64,000 nt of DNA from contig NW_020290053.1 of assembly GCF_003144195.1 (NCBI RefSeq), forward strand, positions 9,255-73,254, written 5' to 3'. This stretch comes from Ceraceosorus guamensis (taxonomy: Eukaryota > Basidiomycota > Exobasidiomycetes > Ceraceosorales > Ceraceosoraceae). Position numbers and translations under genes: made by a program. Shown piece after piece: positions 1 to 10,346 of this stretch. The stretch's first letter is position 1, and every line of letters starts with the position of its first letter. The notes beneath the pieces were generated by a model, which searched no databases, was not told the origin of the DNA, and saw only the letters and a list, made by a program, of their open reading frames with translations.

Positions 1-98
1 GCAGCTGGGTGTGCGGTGTACATGCGGCTGGGTGTACATGCAGGTGGGTGTACATGCAGCAGCTGGGTGTACGTGCAGCTGGGTGTACGTGCGGCGCA
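1..98. repeat. Minisatellite at window edge
   Basis: Imperfect tandem copies of a unit of about 16 bp, roughly GTGCAGCTGGGTGTAC. The copies differ at a few positions (CATGCGG, CATGCAG, CGTGCAG), and one copy has an extra AGC. The array is cut by the window start, so its full length is unknown. All three forward frames are open through it only because the unit lacks stops; I do not treat it as coding. Confidence 0.8.
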
Positions 99-906
99 TC
101 CACGCAGATTCATCCTCAAGGTTTCGACTTTTTGTCTCAGACTTGTCCTTTCACTATTCACAGCGTTGGTCAAGACTCAAGACTGTGTACCTCAATTTCC
201 CGTGTTGATCTCGACCGAGTATTCGATCATCACCAATCCTGAATCGGCTTTATGCGCAAAGCGACGCCGCTCACACTCAACTCGAAGTTGAGCACCTTGT
301 TGCCTGCGAACCCTCATGCTGCTGCTCATGACTGGCATGCATGTGAAGAGAATGAGCCTCAAGCTAGTCTCACATTCGACATCGGGGCTTTGCGTTCCTG
401 GCTATTTGCTGCGCATAATGATCAATGTCCGGGCAGCGGGCTGCAACCTGCGGGAATATTCTCGCCGCCCGACAAGAGCTCACGCGAAGCAGCGTTTCAC
501 TTTGCGATGTAGACACCACCGGGTACCGTAGGCTTCGAGGCTCTACCGCCGAGGAGATCGTCTACGGATTGCACATTGAACGCCAAGGGCGATGGCGCCA
601 TACGCCACCCCACTCGGCAAATCGAAGCGACATTCTACGCAGTGCCTGGGCGTCATCTTCACGTGTGCGGAAAGAAGCAAACACAACAGGGTATCAGGTG
701 CAGAACATTCGACCATACTGTGAGACACATGCTCTCGTCTTCCACTGCTTGGTTGGAGCCTGAACATCGCCTCGCTTTCATCCTTCTGCCTTTGCCCTCG
801 CCGCCGAACTCGCCTTGCAATTTCCGACACGATCTTCGCAGCAAGTCGCATCCGCCGTCCTTCGTCTGAAGTGTTGCCTACATACATCCACACAGACCGG
901 CTCAGA
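99..906. other. Non-coding stretch before first gene
   Basis: No coding region, RNA gene or repeat could be supported. Short open frames overlap on both strands without protein-like composition. The last 100 bp form the leader of the gene at 907, for which no clear TATA box was seen. Confidence 0.4.
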
Positions 907-1614
907 ATGCAGCTCCACAAGGTTGTTCTCTTTACACTGGCCATCGCAGCCGCTTCGAGCAGAGCTCAACCCATACCATCCAGGATGGGTCGGCCGTTCG
1001 AAAACGCACCTGTGGAAGATCTCGCAGGACATCCGACGCTCGGTCTGAGTGCATTCGAGGCAAGTCAGTCGCACGCTCGTCCTCAGCAAACGCGTCTTTG
1101 TGGCTGTCACTGACACGTAGCCCCTTCAGCGATGTCGATGTTTGCGCCGGGATCAAGGGGGTTCCAAATGACTCTTCACGAAGCATTACAAAGGCCTTGT
1201 CTCGAGCCCAATACGCACCCGGCGCGGCGTTTCGGCAGGGCCATCAACACCATGACAAGGCTCATTTCTCGCCTGCGGATCACTATCGACACTAGCCAAG
1301 CTACTGCCCCTCTTCGACACGCGCAAGAACTGCTTCCGAACGTTTCTCAGCTGTCACGACGGTCACACCCTTCTCAATTCAGTGACTTTTCCACCTGCGC
1401 CATCCCTTACTGCGGCCTCAACCTCTTCAGCACGGGGTCAGGAATCGGTGTCCCATTCTACGCCAAGAAAGGAGCCACACATGTGGAGAGTGTCAAGACA
1501 ATGAGGAATGTATTGGCCGGGGACAAGCTACTCGGCAAAGCGAAAGCAAAGGCAAAGGAGCATGCGCAGGAGCACGAGGAGGAAGAGGGTGACAAAGACG
1601 GCGAGAAGCATTAA
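907..1614 (+). CDS. Small secreted protein, two exons
   Basis: Predicted product of 213 aa from exons 907-1063 and 1130-1614; intron 1064-1129 has a GTCAGT donor and a CTTCAG acceptor and lies in phase 1. Residues 1-20 (MQLHKVVLFTLAIAAASSRA) are a clear signal peptide, followed by Gln-Pro, so the product should enter the secretory pathway. The mature part has few cysteines (one CxxxxC pair near CAIPYCGLN) and ends in a Lys/Glu-rich tail (KAKAKAKEHAQEHEEEEG). No domain was recognised. The ATG at 907 is chosen because it starts the signal peptide. Architecture (signal-peptide exon, phase-1 intron, one long second exon) matches many genes in this window. Function is unknown; an effector-like role is only inferred. 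Confidence 0.65.
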
Positions 1615-2026
1615 TGCAGTCAGTCTATCGAGCACACACTCGGAAGCGCACGTGGGTTCTGGTGCAAGAAGACAGCGTGATCGTACTGAATCAGAAGGAC
1701 ACAACGGCATTCGTCATTTTTCGGAGCATAACCTGAAAACTACATAGCACTTATTCATGTCGCAATGCCAACTTCCAGTGGCAAGAATCCAAGTTTTCCG
1801 GGCGTCCCTTTGCCTTGCCTCGGCAGCCAATGCATGGAGCCAACACTGCTTTCGGGAGAATTTCACTTCCCATCCTGCTCCTCTGCCAGACTGATCTGGG
1901 TGCACAAAGGCTTTGCTGAAGGTGCGAAGCACACAGAGTCAGCGGCGGCTCTTCATCCGCAAGAACCTCTTGCTCAGACTGACCATGTACACGCTAGATC
2001 AAGTTTCGCCGCAGTGGAGCAGCTGC

Positions 2027-2458
2027 TCAAGAGTCTAGATGATCAACTTGCTCCGTCTGCATGCTTCTTCCCCAATTGGCGATTCCGCCCAGTCCCCAGG
2101 CGCACCTGACGTGCATACCGCGCGGGAGAGATCCAGAGCAGCGCTTGCGTTTGCTTCCTTTGCCGCCGTCTTTGCTTGGCGTGGCACTGGTGCGTGCCAC
2201 GACGGGCTTAGCGCCAGTGCGGAGGTACGTGCTCTCATGGTCCTCATGCACCAAGGGGCTTCCCCTAAGATAAGGCGACTTGGCAGGCGGCTTGGCTCGG
2301 ATAGGGCCTGCAGCCAGCTTTGCGGCGTCTATAGGCCCACCCGAGTTACGCACAGCGTCAGCAAGATCTTCGCTTGTGCGGATCGGTGCGGCGCTCGCCT
2401 GCTTGACGGCAGAGACCGCGAGCAGGCTGGCAAGGACCGTGACAATGCTGAGCTTCAT
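2027..2458 (-). CDS. Small secreted protein, single exon
   Basis: An uninterrupted frame of 143 aa. Residues 1-24 form a strong signal peptide (MKLSIVTVLASLLAVSAVKQ then ASAAP), with the likely cut before Ala-Pro. The mature chain is rich in Pro, Ala and Lys and carries a basic run (GSKRKR) directly before a segment with two cysteines (CSGSLPRGMHVRC) and a Gly-rich stretch (WGLGGIANWG). The basic run could be a Kex2-type processing site; this is inference. No family recognised. A TATAAGA lies about 225 bp upstream of the ATG on the same strand. It differs from most secreted-protein genes here in lacking an intron. Confidence 0.6.
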   Translation of the reverse strand: MKLSIVTVLASLLAVSAVKQASAAPIRTSEDLADAVRNSGGPIDAAKLAAGPIRAKPPAKSPYLRGSPLVHEDHESTYLRTGAKPVVARTSATPSKDGGKGSKRKRCSGSLPRGMHVRCAWGLGGIANWGRSMQTEQVDHLDS

Positions 2459-2680
2459 CTCGTTGTACTTCAGTCAAGCGCGAATGTCAGCTGAGGTCTG
2501 CCGACTCGGAGACCTGCTCGGTACGCACTTGAATAATTTAAAGAAGCAGCGTGGAGCTGACGAGTAGGCGCGCAAGATGTGACAAGCTGGAGATAGTATT
2601 GGGGGACTTTTCGAAATACCGAGAGAAGAGGGCTAGAGGGATAAGGACAGGCCGGATGTCCGAATGAGGTCGAGGCGCAC

Positions 2681-2687
2681 TCTTATA
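2681..2687 (-). promoter_or_regulatory. TATA box of the gene at 2458
   Basis: TATAAGA read on the minus strand, about 225 bp upstream of the ATG at 2458. Other secreted-protein genes here have similar boxes. Confidence 0.4.
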
Positions 2688-3518
2688 GCAACGCAGTGGC
2701 TCCATCAATCCTGGCAAGAGTCCGGCAGCTCGATTCCGTCAAGCTGCCCTTCATTTCGCATAAGCGGCAACGTTTGTTAGCTGAAGGAGACTACGAGCGA
2801 GATGGGCGATGATGCAGAAAGTAGGGCCTCCGATGCTTGATGGTCCAGGGTGTGCGGCGGACCGTGAAATGTCGACCTCATCCACTTCGGGTCATCAGGG
2901 ACGCTACGACAGCCTCTAGCGACTTTGACATATTACTGACATGTGCCTTACATATCGCACGTGCGTCGAGTTTGATGCGGCTGCACTCAACGTCGACGTG
3001 TATAGGAACCAGCTGGACTAGTCTGGACCCAATCGCCGTCAAGGGCAGATGCTCTGATACAAGGACCAACGTCGGGATATCACCCCGCGTCATGCTCCTG
3101 CATGCCTTCGAGATCGCGACGGCGTCCCGATCCTTGCTGAATTACGAGCAGATGGCCGCCGTCGCCGCCGCTTTCATCGGCACAGAGGCGCGTGAAATCG
3201 GAAGTGTAGAGCCGATGGGCTCATTGCGCCGGTTGCAACGGCGTATTCTTCAGTCCACATGTCGTCGCATGCTCAAGTCGGCTGAGCAGGGTCTTGCAGC
3301 CGAGCTTCGCATCGGGCCTGCGCCGAAGAGGAATGGTCGAAAGGGTCACGATCCACACAGCGGTGTATGTTCTTCGATGCTTCTTCTCGATGCACCTTGC
3401 CACGCCGAAACATACCCTTGAATTGGAGCGATTGCGCAGCAGCATGCTTGAACCAGGTAGCCTGAGTCGCTCAAGTGAGCCTCGCAAAGACACAATGGCC
3501 AATGTCGAAAGAAGACGT
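2688..3518. other. Intergenic, nothing supported
   Basis: Several open frames exist, including one of 194 codons on the plus strand at 2837-3421, but none has a signal peptide, recognisable domain or convincing splice context. Left unannotated. Confidence 0.3.
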
Positions 3519-4195
3519 TCAGACGTGAGAACACGAATCTTGAGAATGCGGCGACGAATAGCACGTGGACCTCAAGGCTTGCTCAGAGAGAGGATTCCCT
3601 TGGATCTCTTGGAGACATTGGCTCTCACAGTCGTTTGAGCTTTGATCCAAAAGCGCGTGCGCCTTGCGAGCATCTTCATCCTCAGTTGTGCCTCGATTTG
3701 GGCTTTTTCTGGTACCCTTACCGCTGCTGTAGAGTGGCTGCAATCGTGGATGCTGAATGCACACATGCGGCAAATCCATGAGCGCTCACAATTCTGGACG
3801 GAACGACCTAGGAGCTCATGGCGGGCGACCTGTGGACAGTATGCAAGGTACGTTCTTGCGCTTCGTGGACGCGTGCTGCCGACATGCAACATGAGCTCGT
3901 ACCGAGCGCCTTCGATCTCGATGGAAAGGAGACGAAGCGTGTTCACGGCGCACAATTGTGCTAGATCGCTGGCGGACTCGTGGCCGTCTTGGATGCTGAT
4001 GGGGTACAGCCTGGGAAGTCAAGGGGCGAATCATAGATGGGAGCTGCATACACAAGATACTACTTTCACAGGTACTGGTAGCTGTGACCATGCAGCTTAC
4101 CTCGCCTTGAGACAGCCGCCCAGGAACGCCACGCCTTGAACCCCTCCCTCTAGTCGTAGTGCTGCTACATGATGGTGGATGCCATTTGAAGTCAT
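3519..4195 (-). CDS. Unknown protein, multi-exon, 3' part unresolved
   Basis: Exon 1 runs 4195-4101 (MTSNGIHHHVAALRLEGG start) and exon 2 begins at 4010. Intron 4100-4011 has a GTAAGC donor and a TTCCCAG acceptor and joins one frame (GGCLKAR then LYPISIQDGHESASD). Exon 2 continues through a hydrophobic/acidic mix (LRLLSIEIEGARYELMLHVG). A last exon ending at 3519 reads DEDARKAHALLDQSSNDC and finishes with a cysteine-bearing tail (DSCSHV). The join between exon 2 and the last exon is ambiguous: several donors and acceptors fit, so only the outer limits are given. The ATG may lie further upstream at 4282. No family recognised and no signal peptide seen. Confidence 0.45.
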
Positions 4196-4382
4196 CAGTC
4201 GTGGGTCCTGGGTGCGAATGGCTGAAATTTGAATCTGAATGCGGCCTGCCCCCGCTTGAGAGACGCTGCTGCGCTGATGCATAGCACAAGCCGGCGCCGT
4301 TCATTTCCGCGACTGCCGCGAGGCCCGCGGCCCGGGGTGAGGAGGCGCCGCCGCCGCCGAATTCAGCGGCGTGGCAGAGCAC

Positions 4383-5871
4383 ACGGACTCTTGAATGGTC
4401 CCGTGGCTCAACAGAATGTGCTGTATGTACATGTCAGCCGCAGTCTTGCGCGTTCAATCGAGTCATACGCTTATCAGCTCTGAGTAAAGGTACGTGAGCG
4501 TGAGCTTCATAGGAGCAAAGTAAACAGGCACTACACGGTGCCTGAGATTTGCGGTCAGAGTCAGAGTGGCAGAGGCAATCCACACCCTGAATTACATACA
4601 GCACTTGCGGCCAAAGACTTTCCAAAAACGTGCGTAGTCACAATGTCCCGGTGCTGCAAGCATCAGCCACTGACGCAAGACTGATTCATGGACCGTGGAA
4701 GAGCCAGGTTGAGTCAGTCATGAGTTTGTCGGTGCCGCCCGTTCTTAATTGATTTTGATTGCGGCTCAATCCTGGGATTTCCAAGCAAGAGATTCGCGTG
4801 ATTGCCTTGCAAAATAGGAAAGACATATATGCGGACCGTGCCGATGTGGACGCATTTTTCATATATTAATCAAAATGGATTTCTGCTCAATATTGCGCCC
4901 CTATTCACATGATTTAAAGTCGAACTGTCGCTCACGAGTCAAAATTGCGACCCAAAACCTGACTCACGGGTCTGAATCAAAAATCAAGAACGCGCCAACG
5001 GCACTTTAAGTCATGAGTAGGGTAAATAGACTTTCCATGCATATATTATACGCATGACGCCTCACGTGCAAGATGGTTCAATTCAGTGAATGCAACCTTC
5101 AAATCAAATCAGAATCTTGAATCGAGAACCAAAATTTGAGTCAGCAGTCACACGTTTCTGCGGCGCACGATGATGCCATTCGTGACTCAGACTGCTTGAT
5201 TTTATCCTCGTCTCATTCAAGATTCAAGATTGCGCCCATGGCGCTCGTAAAAACATGGGACCCGCCTCGACCTCTTCCCGCGTAGGTTCCCTCCCGTTCC
5301 GAGACCTCAACAGCGTTCGTAAACCTCGTCCAGCTCCTGTACTTCAAGGTACCAAGAAGGGTAATGAGTGTCCAACGATCATTGGCTACGCACAAAGCCA
5401 AGAGCCGCTGTCCGGGCGGTAGCTAGCTCAATCCTCCTCCCCCAGCTGTTCCAGATACTTTTTGCTCGTTGGTCTCTGCTGGTACTATTTGCTCGCCTGT
5501 AAAACAGGCCCGAGCAGTCAGGCTGACCACTTGGCTACCCCTCCCTGAACCTTCGACGTTTCCTAGCCTTGGCGTCTGCACACATTTTCGGCGCCATCGA
5601 GCGACATTTTAGCAGCGTCTCACGATTGGCGCAAATTCAGGCAATGAATGGTGCGTGACGCTGTCTCACCGCAGGCCTGAACCTCCAATGTACCTCTAGG
5701 TACACGAAAACGCCTACACCGCGCACCACACTACGCACACGGGTTTACAAACCAAGGCGCGATGTCATCAAGCGCAATGCGCTGTGTACAGAATGCAGGA
5801 GCGGCGTTGAGAGGCGCTACGCTTTGTTTTGTGACCACTACGCTTGGGCGTGAGGCTGTCCAATTCTCGGC
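4383..5871. other. AT-richer intergenic region with AATCNNGAATC words
   Basis: No gene supported. From about 4700 to 5240 the DNA is AT-richer than its surroundings and repeats short words such as AATCTTGAATC, GAATCAAAAATCAAG and GATTCAAGATT in both orientations. The same words are clustered at 52.5-53.6 kb. Two ATATATTA-like stretches (about 4860 and 5041) are present. Confidence 0.4.
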
Positions 5872-5878
5872 TATAAAA
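5872..5878 (+). promoter_or_regulatory. TATA box of the gene at 6008
   Basis: TATAAAA 130 bp upstream of the ATG at 6008, within GGCTATAAAACAG. Confidence 0.6.
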
Positions 5879-6007
5879 CAGCTTGTCCGATCTGCCCGCT
5901 TGTGACTCTGACCCCAAGCGACGCAAAATCATCACCGACGACTCTGTGCGTTTGATCCCAGCACACTAATCGCCTGCAATTCCCGAACGCATCAGTAATT
6001 AGTCAAG

Positions 6008-6641
6008 ATGAAGATGCAGACTTTTACAAGCACGATTGCAGGTGTGGTATTCTGCTCATTCCTTTTGGCATCTCCTCAAGCTCAAGCGGCACCTCTCTCT
6101 GGGAGCGCGACTCGCTTAGTCGCTCGAGCCCCCTGCCACGACCTGAACCCTCAGTCTGCTGTGGATGACCCAATCAAGCAACTCAAGCATTGGTTCAAGC
6201 TCGAGACCATTAGCCACGCTGTAGGTGAGTGGAGTCCAGAAGACGCGGCATGTGTTGAGGTTTCCCATACTTTTGGAGGTCGCTGATCTCTCCTTTTGTA
6301 TTTCTACAGACATCTTCTTTGGCACGAGCATGGCTTCTTTCGACCCTGCGACGAGCCAGCGCATCAGCATGAAAGCAGATAACGGCGTCACTTTCCCCGC
6401 CATCACGTTGTCCGCGAACCCGGGTAGCGACAGCGACCCATCTTTGACCGGTCTGAATTTTGGAAACATGTTTGGCGTCACCAAGCTGCTCAAGCGTCAG
6501 CGCTTCATCCCCGGTCACGGCAAGAGCACTGGTGGGAATGGCGTCAACACCTACTCAGTGACTGTTGCCCAAAGCGAATGCAAGGACGCAAATGGCAAAC
6601 CGTGCGACAAGCGATTCGGATTCAACGGATTGACGCAGTAG
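6008..6641 (+). CDS. Small secreted protein of FG-GLT family (member 1)
   Basis: 182 aa from exons 6008-6224 and 6310-6641; intron 6225-6309 (GTGAGT donor, TTTCTACAG acceptor, phase 1). Signal peptide at residues 1-27 (MKMQTFTSTIAGVVF then CSFLLASPQAQA, cut before AP). After the intron comes IFFGTSMASFDPATSQR, then a Gly/Asn/Ser-rich region and a C-terminus with two cysteines and a conserved ending (CKDANGKPCDKRFGFNGLTQ). The ending matches those of the proteins at 7485 and 13928, which are almost the same length and have the same intron phase. No known domain was recognised. TATAAAA lies 130 bp upstream. A secreted effector-like role is inferred from the signal peptide and setting only. Confidence 0.75.
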
Positions 6642-7484
6642 AAGTCTCAGTCGCGGTTCACAAGCGCTTCTATCTCTTTGAATGCGGCTCGACAGGACCT
6701 CTGTGCAGTCTTGCTTCCTTAAAGCTTCCTGTCCTTACTCCTACAACTTCACGCGCCACTTAACCAAGCACGTCTGTCTTCCTCGCCCATCCACGCTTCT
6801 CAGCCTCTCATTCGCTCGAAGCACACTCTCTTTCACTTCGTCTGCCGGAGCTACTTCGCTGGCTGTACTCGATTTTTCGCTTGACACCGAAGACATGTGA
6901 CTTTTACTCCCCTCTGCGCACAATGTGTTCACGATAGAAGTATTGAACAGAGACGCAATCGTGCATGACACGTGGATGAAGCATCAAAGAAGGGCACGCG
7001 ACGCGTTGATTCTTGAGACGAAAAGGTTCGTAACGACCCGAGTGCGATGACAAAGCGTTTCGCTCATGAATACGGTGGTGAATAGTCTTTGAGTCAAGAG
7101 AACGGACATCTACATGCATCTGTGTTGCTTACACCAGTCATCAGTATGGATGCGTCTCTAAGCGCAGCACGAGACTGTGTCAGACTGTAAGTCATATAGC
7201 AGCGCTGGCGGCACCTCGCTCGTGCATTCAGGATGACCGACGACCTAGGCCCGATACAACTTTCACAACTACTCGACCTGGGAGTATTGGATTGTAGGCA
7301 AACATTTCCCGAGGCACACGCTGATCGATTGATGTTGCACAAGTGGTGTAATGAAAGGGCCCGAGATGGCTGACTGGTGGGCGGTCACGCATGCGACGTT
7401 GTGTTCGTTGAGTATGACGAGACGGAAACTGGCTGTGCAACGGCAAGAAGTCATGCCCTCGATGCGCTGCGCTAGCTGAAGTGA
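6642..7484. other. Intergenic, nothing supported
   Basis: Serves as the 3' flank of two convergent secreted-protein genes. No coding region or RNA gene supported. Confidence 0.4.
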
Positions 7485-8161
7485 TCACCGAGTTGTCAAG
7501 CCCGCTCCAAAGCCAAAAAAACAAATGAGGCCTTTGCAACCCGGAGAATGCTTCTGTTCTCGGTTGTGGTCGTCTGTTCTGGTAGCTTCCTGCCACAGTT
7601 CAGGCCTGTGCTTTTCGGGGCGCGTCCCATTTGTAGGTTTGACCAGATGGGCATAATCGATGCCATGCGCTGCTTGAGTTCCTTCATCACGCTTTTCAAA
7701 GGTGGGTTTGGCATCGTGCTCCACACGGTGGGGTGACCGGAGATGTTCCTCTCGACCCAGATTCCAGAACGTTCTAAGTTTGAAGGTAGCACCTCTCGTG
7801 ACAGGCAAGATTAAGATTGTCCTCGTACGCGCCAGTCCGGCTTCGACATCCTGGATGAGTGAGGCACGCAAAAATTGCGATGACGCTGTCGTCGAGAGCA
7901 ACGCCTCGGCTATCATGGAGGTTTCGGAGCGAAGGCTCTCCACAAGATCAGCACTTCATTGGTGATTCTGAAGCCGTGTCTCATCCACTCACAGTGCTGC
8001 GTGTACTTGGAAAACAAGGGAACACGTTCCAGCGCCCATGAATCCGGCAGCAAATTCCGCCCTTCAGCGACTCGTGGTCGTGCAGGTGCTGCGTTCACAA
8101 GCATCGCTGTGGCAATCATGCAAAGGGTGGCAGCGCTGCTCAAGCATCGTAGCGTGACCAT
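7485..8161 (-). CDS. Small secreted protein of FG-GLT family (member 2)
   Basis: 189 aa from exons 8161-7993 and 7885-7485; intron 7992-7886 (GTGAGT donor, GACGACAG acceptor, phase 1). The ATG at 8161 (MVTLRCLSSAATLCMIATAM) begins a signal peptide ending VNAAP. The mature part has a Thr/Ile/Leu-rich segment, an acidic/basic middle (EKRDEGTQAAHG) and the ending CKGLICFFGFGAGLTTR, which parallels CTFGLGGPGLTH at 14538 and CDKRFGFNGLTQ at 6641. The acceptor was chosen because it alone keeps the frame in phase 1; other acceptors in this long intron fail. Convergent with the gene at 6008, its likely paralogue. Confidence 0.6.
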
Positions 8162-8307
8162 TGCGAAAGACAAAGGAGTCCTCGGATGGCGTGGAGGTAG
8201 TGACGCGGGGGAAAAACGGAGGAGATGTGAGGAGCAGGGCTGATCACAAGTTGAGGCAGCAGGTCGGACAAAGATGAACGAGGGGTCGCAGCACGACGAA
8301 GAAAATC

Positions 8308-8550
8308 TTACTGTCGCGCTTTATGCCGGGTTTCCTGGGTTTGTAGTCCCACCATCTGAATTGTGATGCCATCGACGGAGATGGAGCAGTCATATTTCGT
8401 CCAGGCTCCGGACCGTGGCGAGAGCTGCAGTACGGCGAGCTTAAGGGCGTCTGTCTGCACAAACGCCTGGCCAACCTCGTGCTGGAGTCTGCGCACCGGT
8501 TCCAGGGTACAGGGCACCACAGCCCGGATCGACGCGCGATCGACATTGCA
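8308..8550 (-). CDS. Possible terminal exon of unknown gene
   Basis: A protein-like minus-strand stretch ending at 8308 (for example VDRASIRAVVPCTLEPV and KYDCSISVDGITIQMV). No convincing acceptor or upstream exon was found, so the gene cannot be completed. It could be a chance open frame. Confidence 0.22.
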   Translation of the reverse strand, partial: CNVDRASIRAVVPCTLEPVRRLQHEVGQAFVQTDALKLAVLQLSPRSGAWTKYDCSISVDGITIQMVGLQTQETRHKARQ

Positions 8551-8570
8551 GGTACGATCGTGAATTGAAT

Positions 8571-10346
8571 GACAGAGCCAGGGGCGACTCTGTGTCATGA
8601 ACCGTCTCAATCCTTTCTCTCGCTTGCCTGCTGCACGGTGTACATAAAGAGCTGAGGTTCTACCGCCGCTACTCTCAGCTGAGTTGGTGAAGAAATAAGT
8701 ACCTTTTGGCTGCGTCTGGAATCTTGGTCCTTCTGTTATTGCTTACTTGAAGGACTGCCCGTGGCGCACGGGCGAGGAGTAACAATGGTGAGTGTGTCAC
8801 GCACCACGGAGCGGCGCCGCGTGCCCAGCCGTCAATGTCCGTTGTGCTCGCCTTTGCGACGGTCCGAGGCACTGAGTAGGTGTGGAAGGAGACGAGTTGC
8901 CAGTGATTTGTGGCGCTGCGCAGTGCTCCACAATAGCTTGAGCATACCCACTACACTACGACCTGGGGTTTCTTCGGTGTGCACCTGCGGGAATTCCAGC
9001 CTTTTACGTCTCCCAAACTCTCAGTCACCCGATAATGTCGTCGCGCATGTCCTTTGAAATCCTTTTGCCGAAAGGCATTCTCGTGGAGATTTCCCTAGCT
9101 CATGGTCGACCAATGAAGTGCCCACAAGCAGCTGCAGACCTACAAGGAGCGTACTTGAACACGCGGCAGACGTTCCGTGATTTGTTTTCTGCTGATATGC
9201 AACGTTTGCTCTTCACACACAAGACCAAGGAGGTCGGGCAGAATTTTAGCGTCTGCGCATTCGGGCATGCAAGAACCGCGATACACTCCACCATGAGCGA
9301 CAGTGCACTTGCGCCGCCCTCTCATGCTGTGACAGGCCGGAATAGCGCCTTGACGAGTGAGCTCTGGTCGGCAGAAGCCATTGTAGTAAGAAGAGATCAA
9401 GTTCGCGCCAAGTCGAAGATGGCCTGAAAGGAGTCGCAAAAAGATGTGGTCGTGCATCAGGAGGGGTCCGTGCACTACGTAGACTGCTCAGCGACCTCGA
9501 ATGTGAAAGGGACGGCGTGTGCTCAAACGCCATCACTCATTGTAGTGTCGATACTGTAGCTTTTCGCTGACTGCTTCTGTACTTGATGTCTTTGACTGTT
9601 TTCCCCTCCATTCTTCCACCGCCCGCTGCAACAGGCTAGACCGAGCTTTAGAACCGTCGAAGGCTCGCTTTCAAGGCACAAAGAAGGAGTCACATCTCAA
9701 GCAGGCTGTTCGCAAGCTTGCTTGCATACGCTCGCATCGGCGAGATACTCGCACAGTAATGAGCAGCGCAAGAAGGCGGCACTGCAGGAGCGACCGAGAA
9801 AGTTTGACCGCCGCCGTAGTCCCACGCACTTGGGTATCGCTTTGGTCATCTCTTTGGTCATCTGACAGCGCCACAGTAGCTGCTTAGTGAAAGGACGGGA
9901 TGAGCCAAATTAGACAAGCAGAGTCACAGTGTACTATAGCCAAGAGCACTCACTCAGTTTTGGCCCCGCATACATCGCAATTATTCACACTGTCGCCTTT
10001 AGCATTCGTGCATCTTACGGACTGAAGCTCGCGCGCTTGTTGGCGGGAAGTCAAGATCGGATTGGATCGCGCGAACCCCTCCACGAGCTTGCGCGCTAGT
10101 AGTAGATAAACGTATATATTGCGGCTGCGTAGAAGAGGTGGCATGGAGCGCTTGCTCAGCACGCTGGTGTTCTTCGTATCATTGTACGTACGGGCACGTT
10201 CTCACAATGCGGAAAGGTGTCTCTCGTTAAAAGATGACTTGTACTAGAGGGATAAAACAATCAGCAAACAGGACAAAAGAGACGAACAAATACAACTCAA
10301 GTGCGCACGCTTGCAAGCATCCTCTCTTGAGCCACCCCTGCCCGCA
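8571..10346. other. Intergenic, nothing firmly supported
   Basis: Several overlapping frames of 60-130 codons exist on both strands (for example 9035-9427 plus and 9950-10162 minus, ending NNCDVCGAKTE). None has a signal peptide, domain or clear splice partner. Confidence 0.3.

Noticed and set aside
3642-4139. Plus-strand frame with a hydrophobic N-terminus (FILSCASIWAFSG)
   Set aside because: Begins with TTG, not ATG, and is antisense to the better supported spliced minus-strand gene at 3519-4195.
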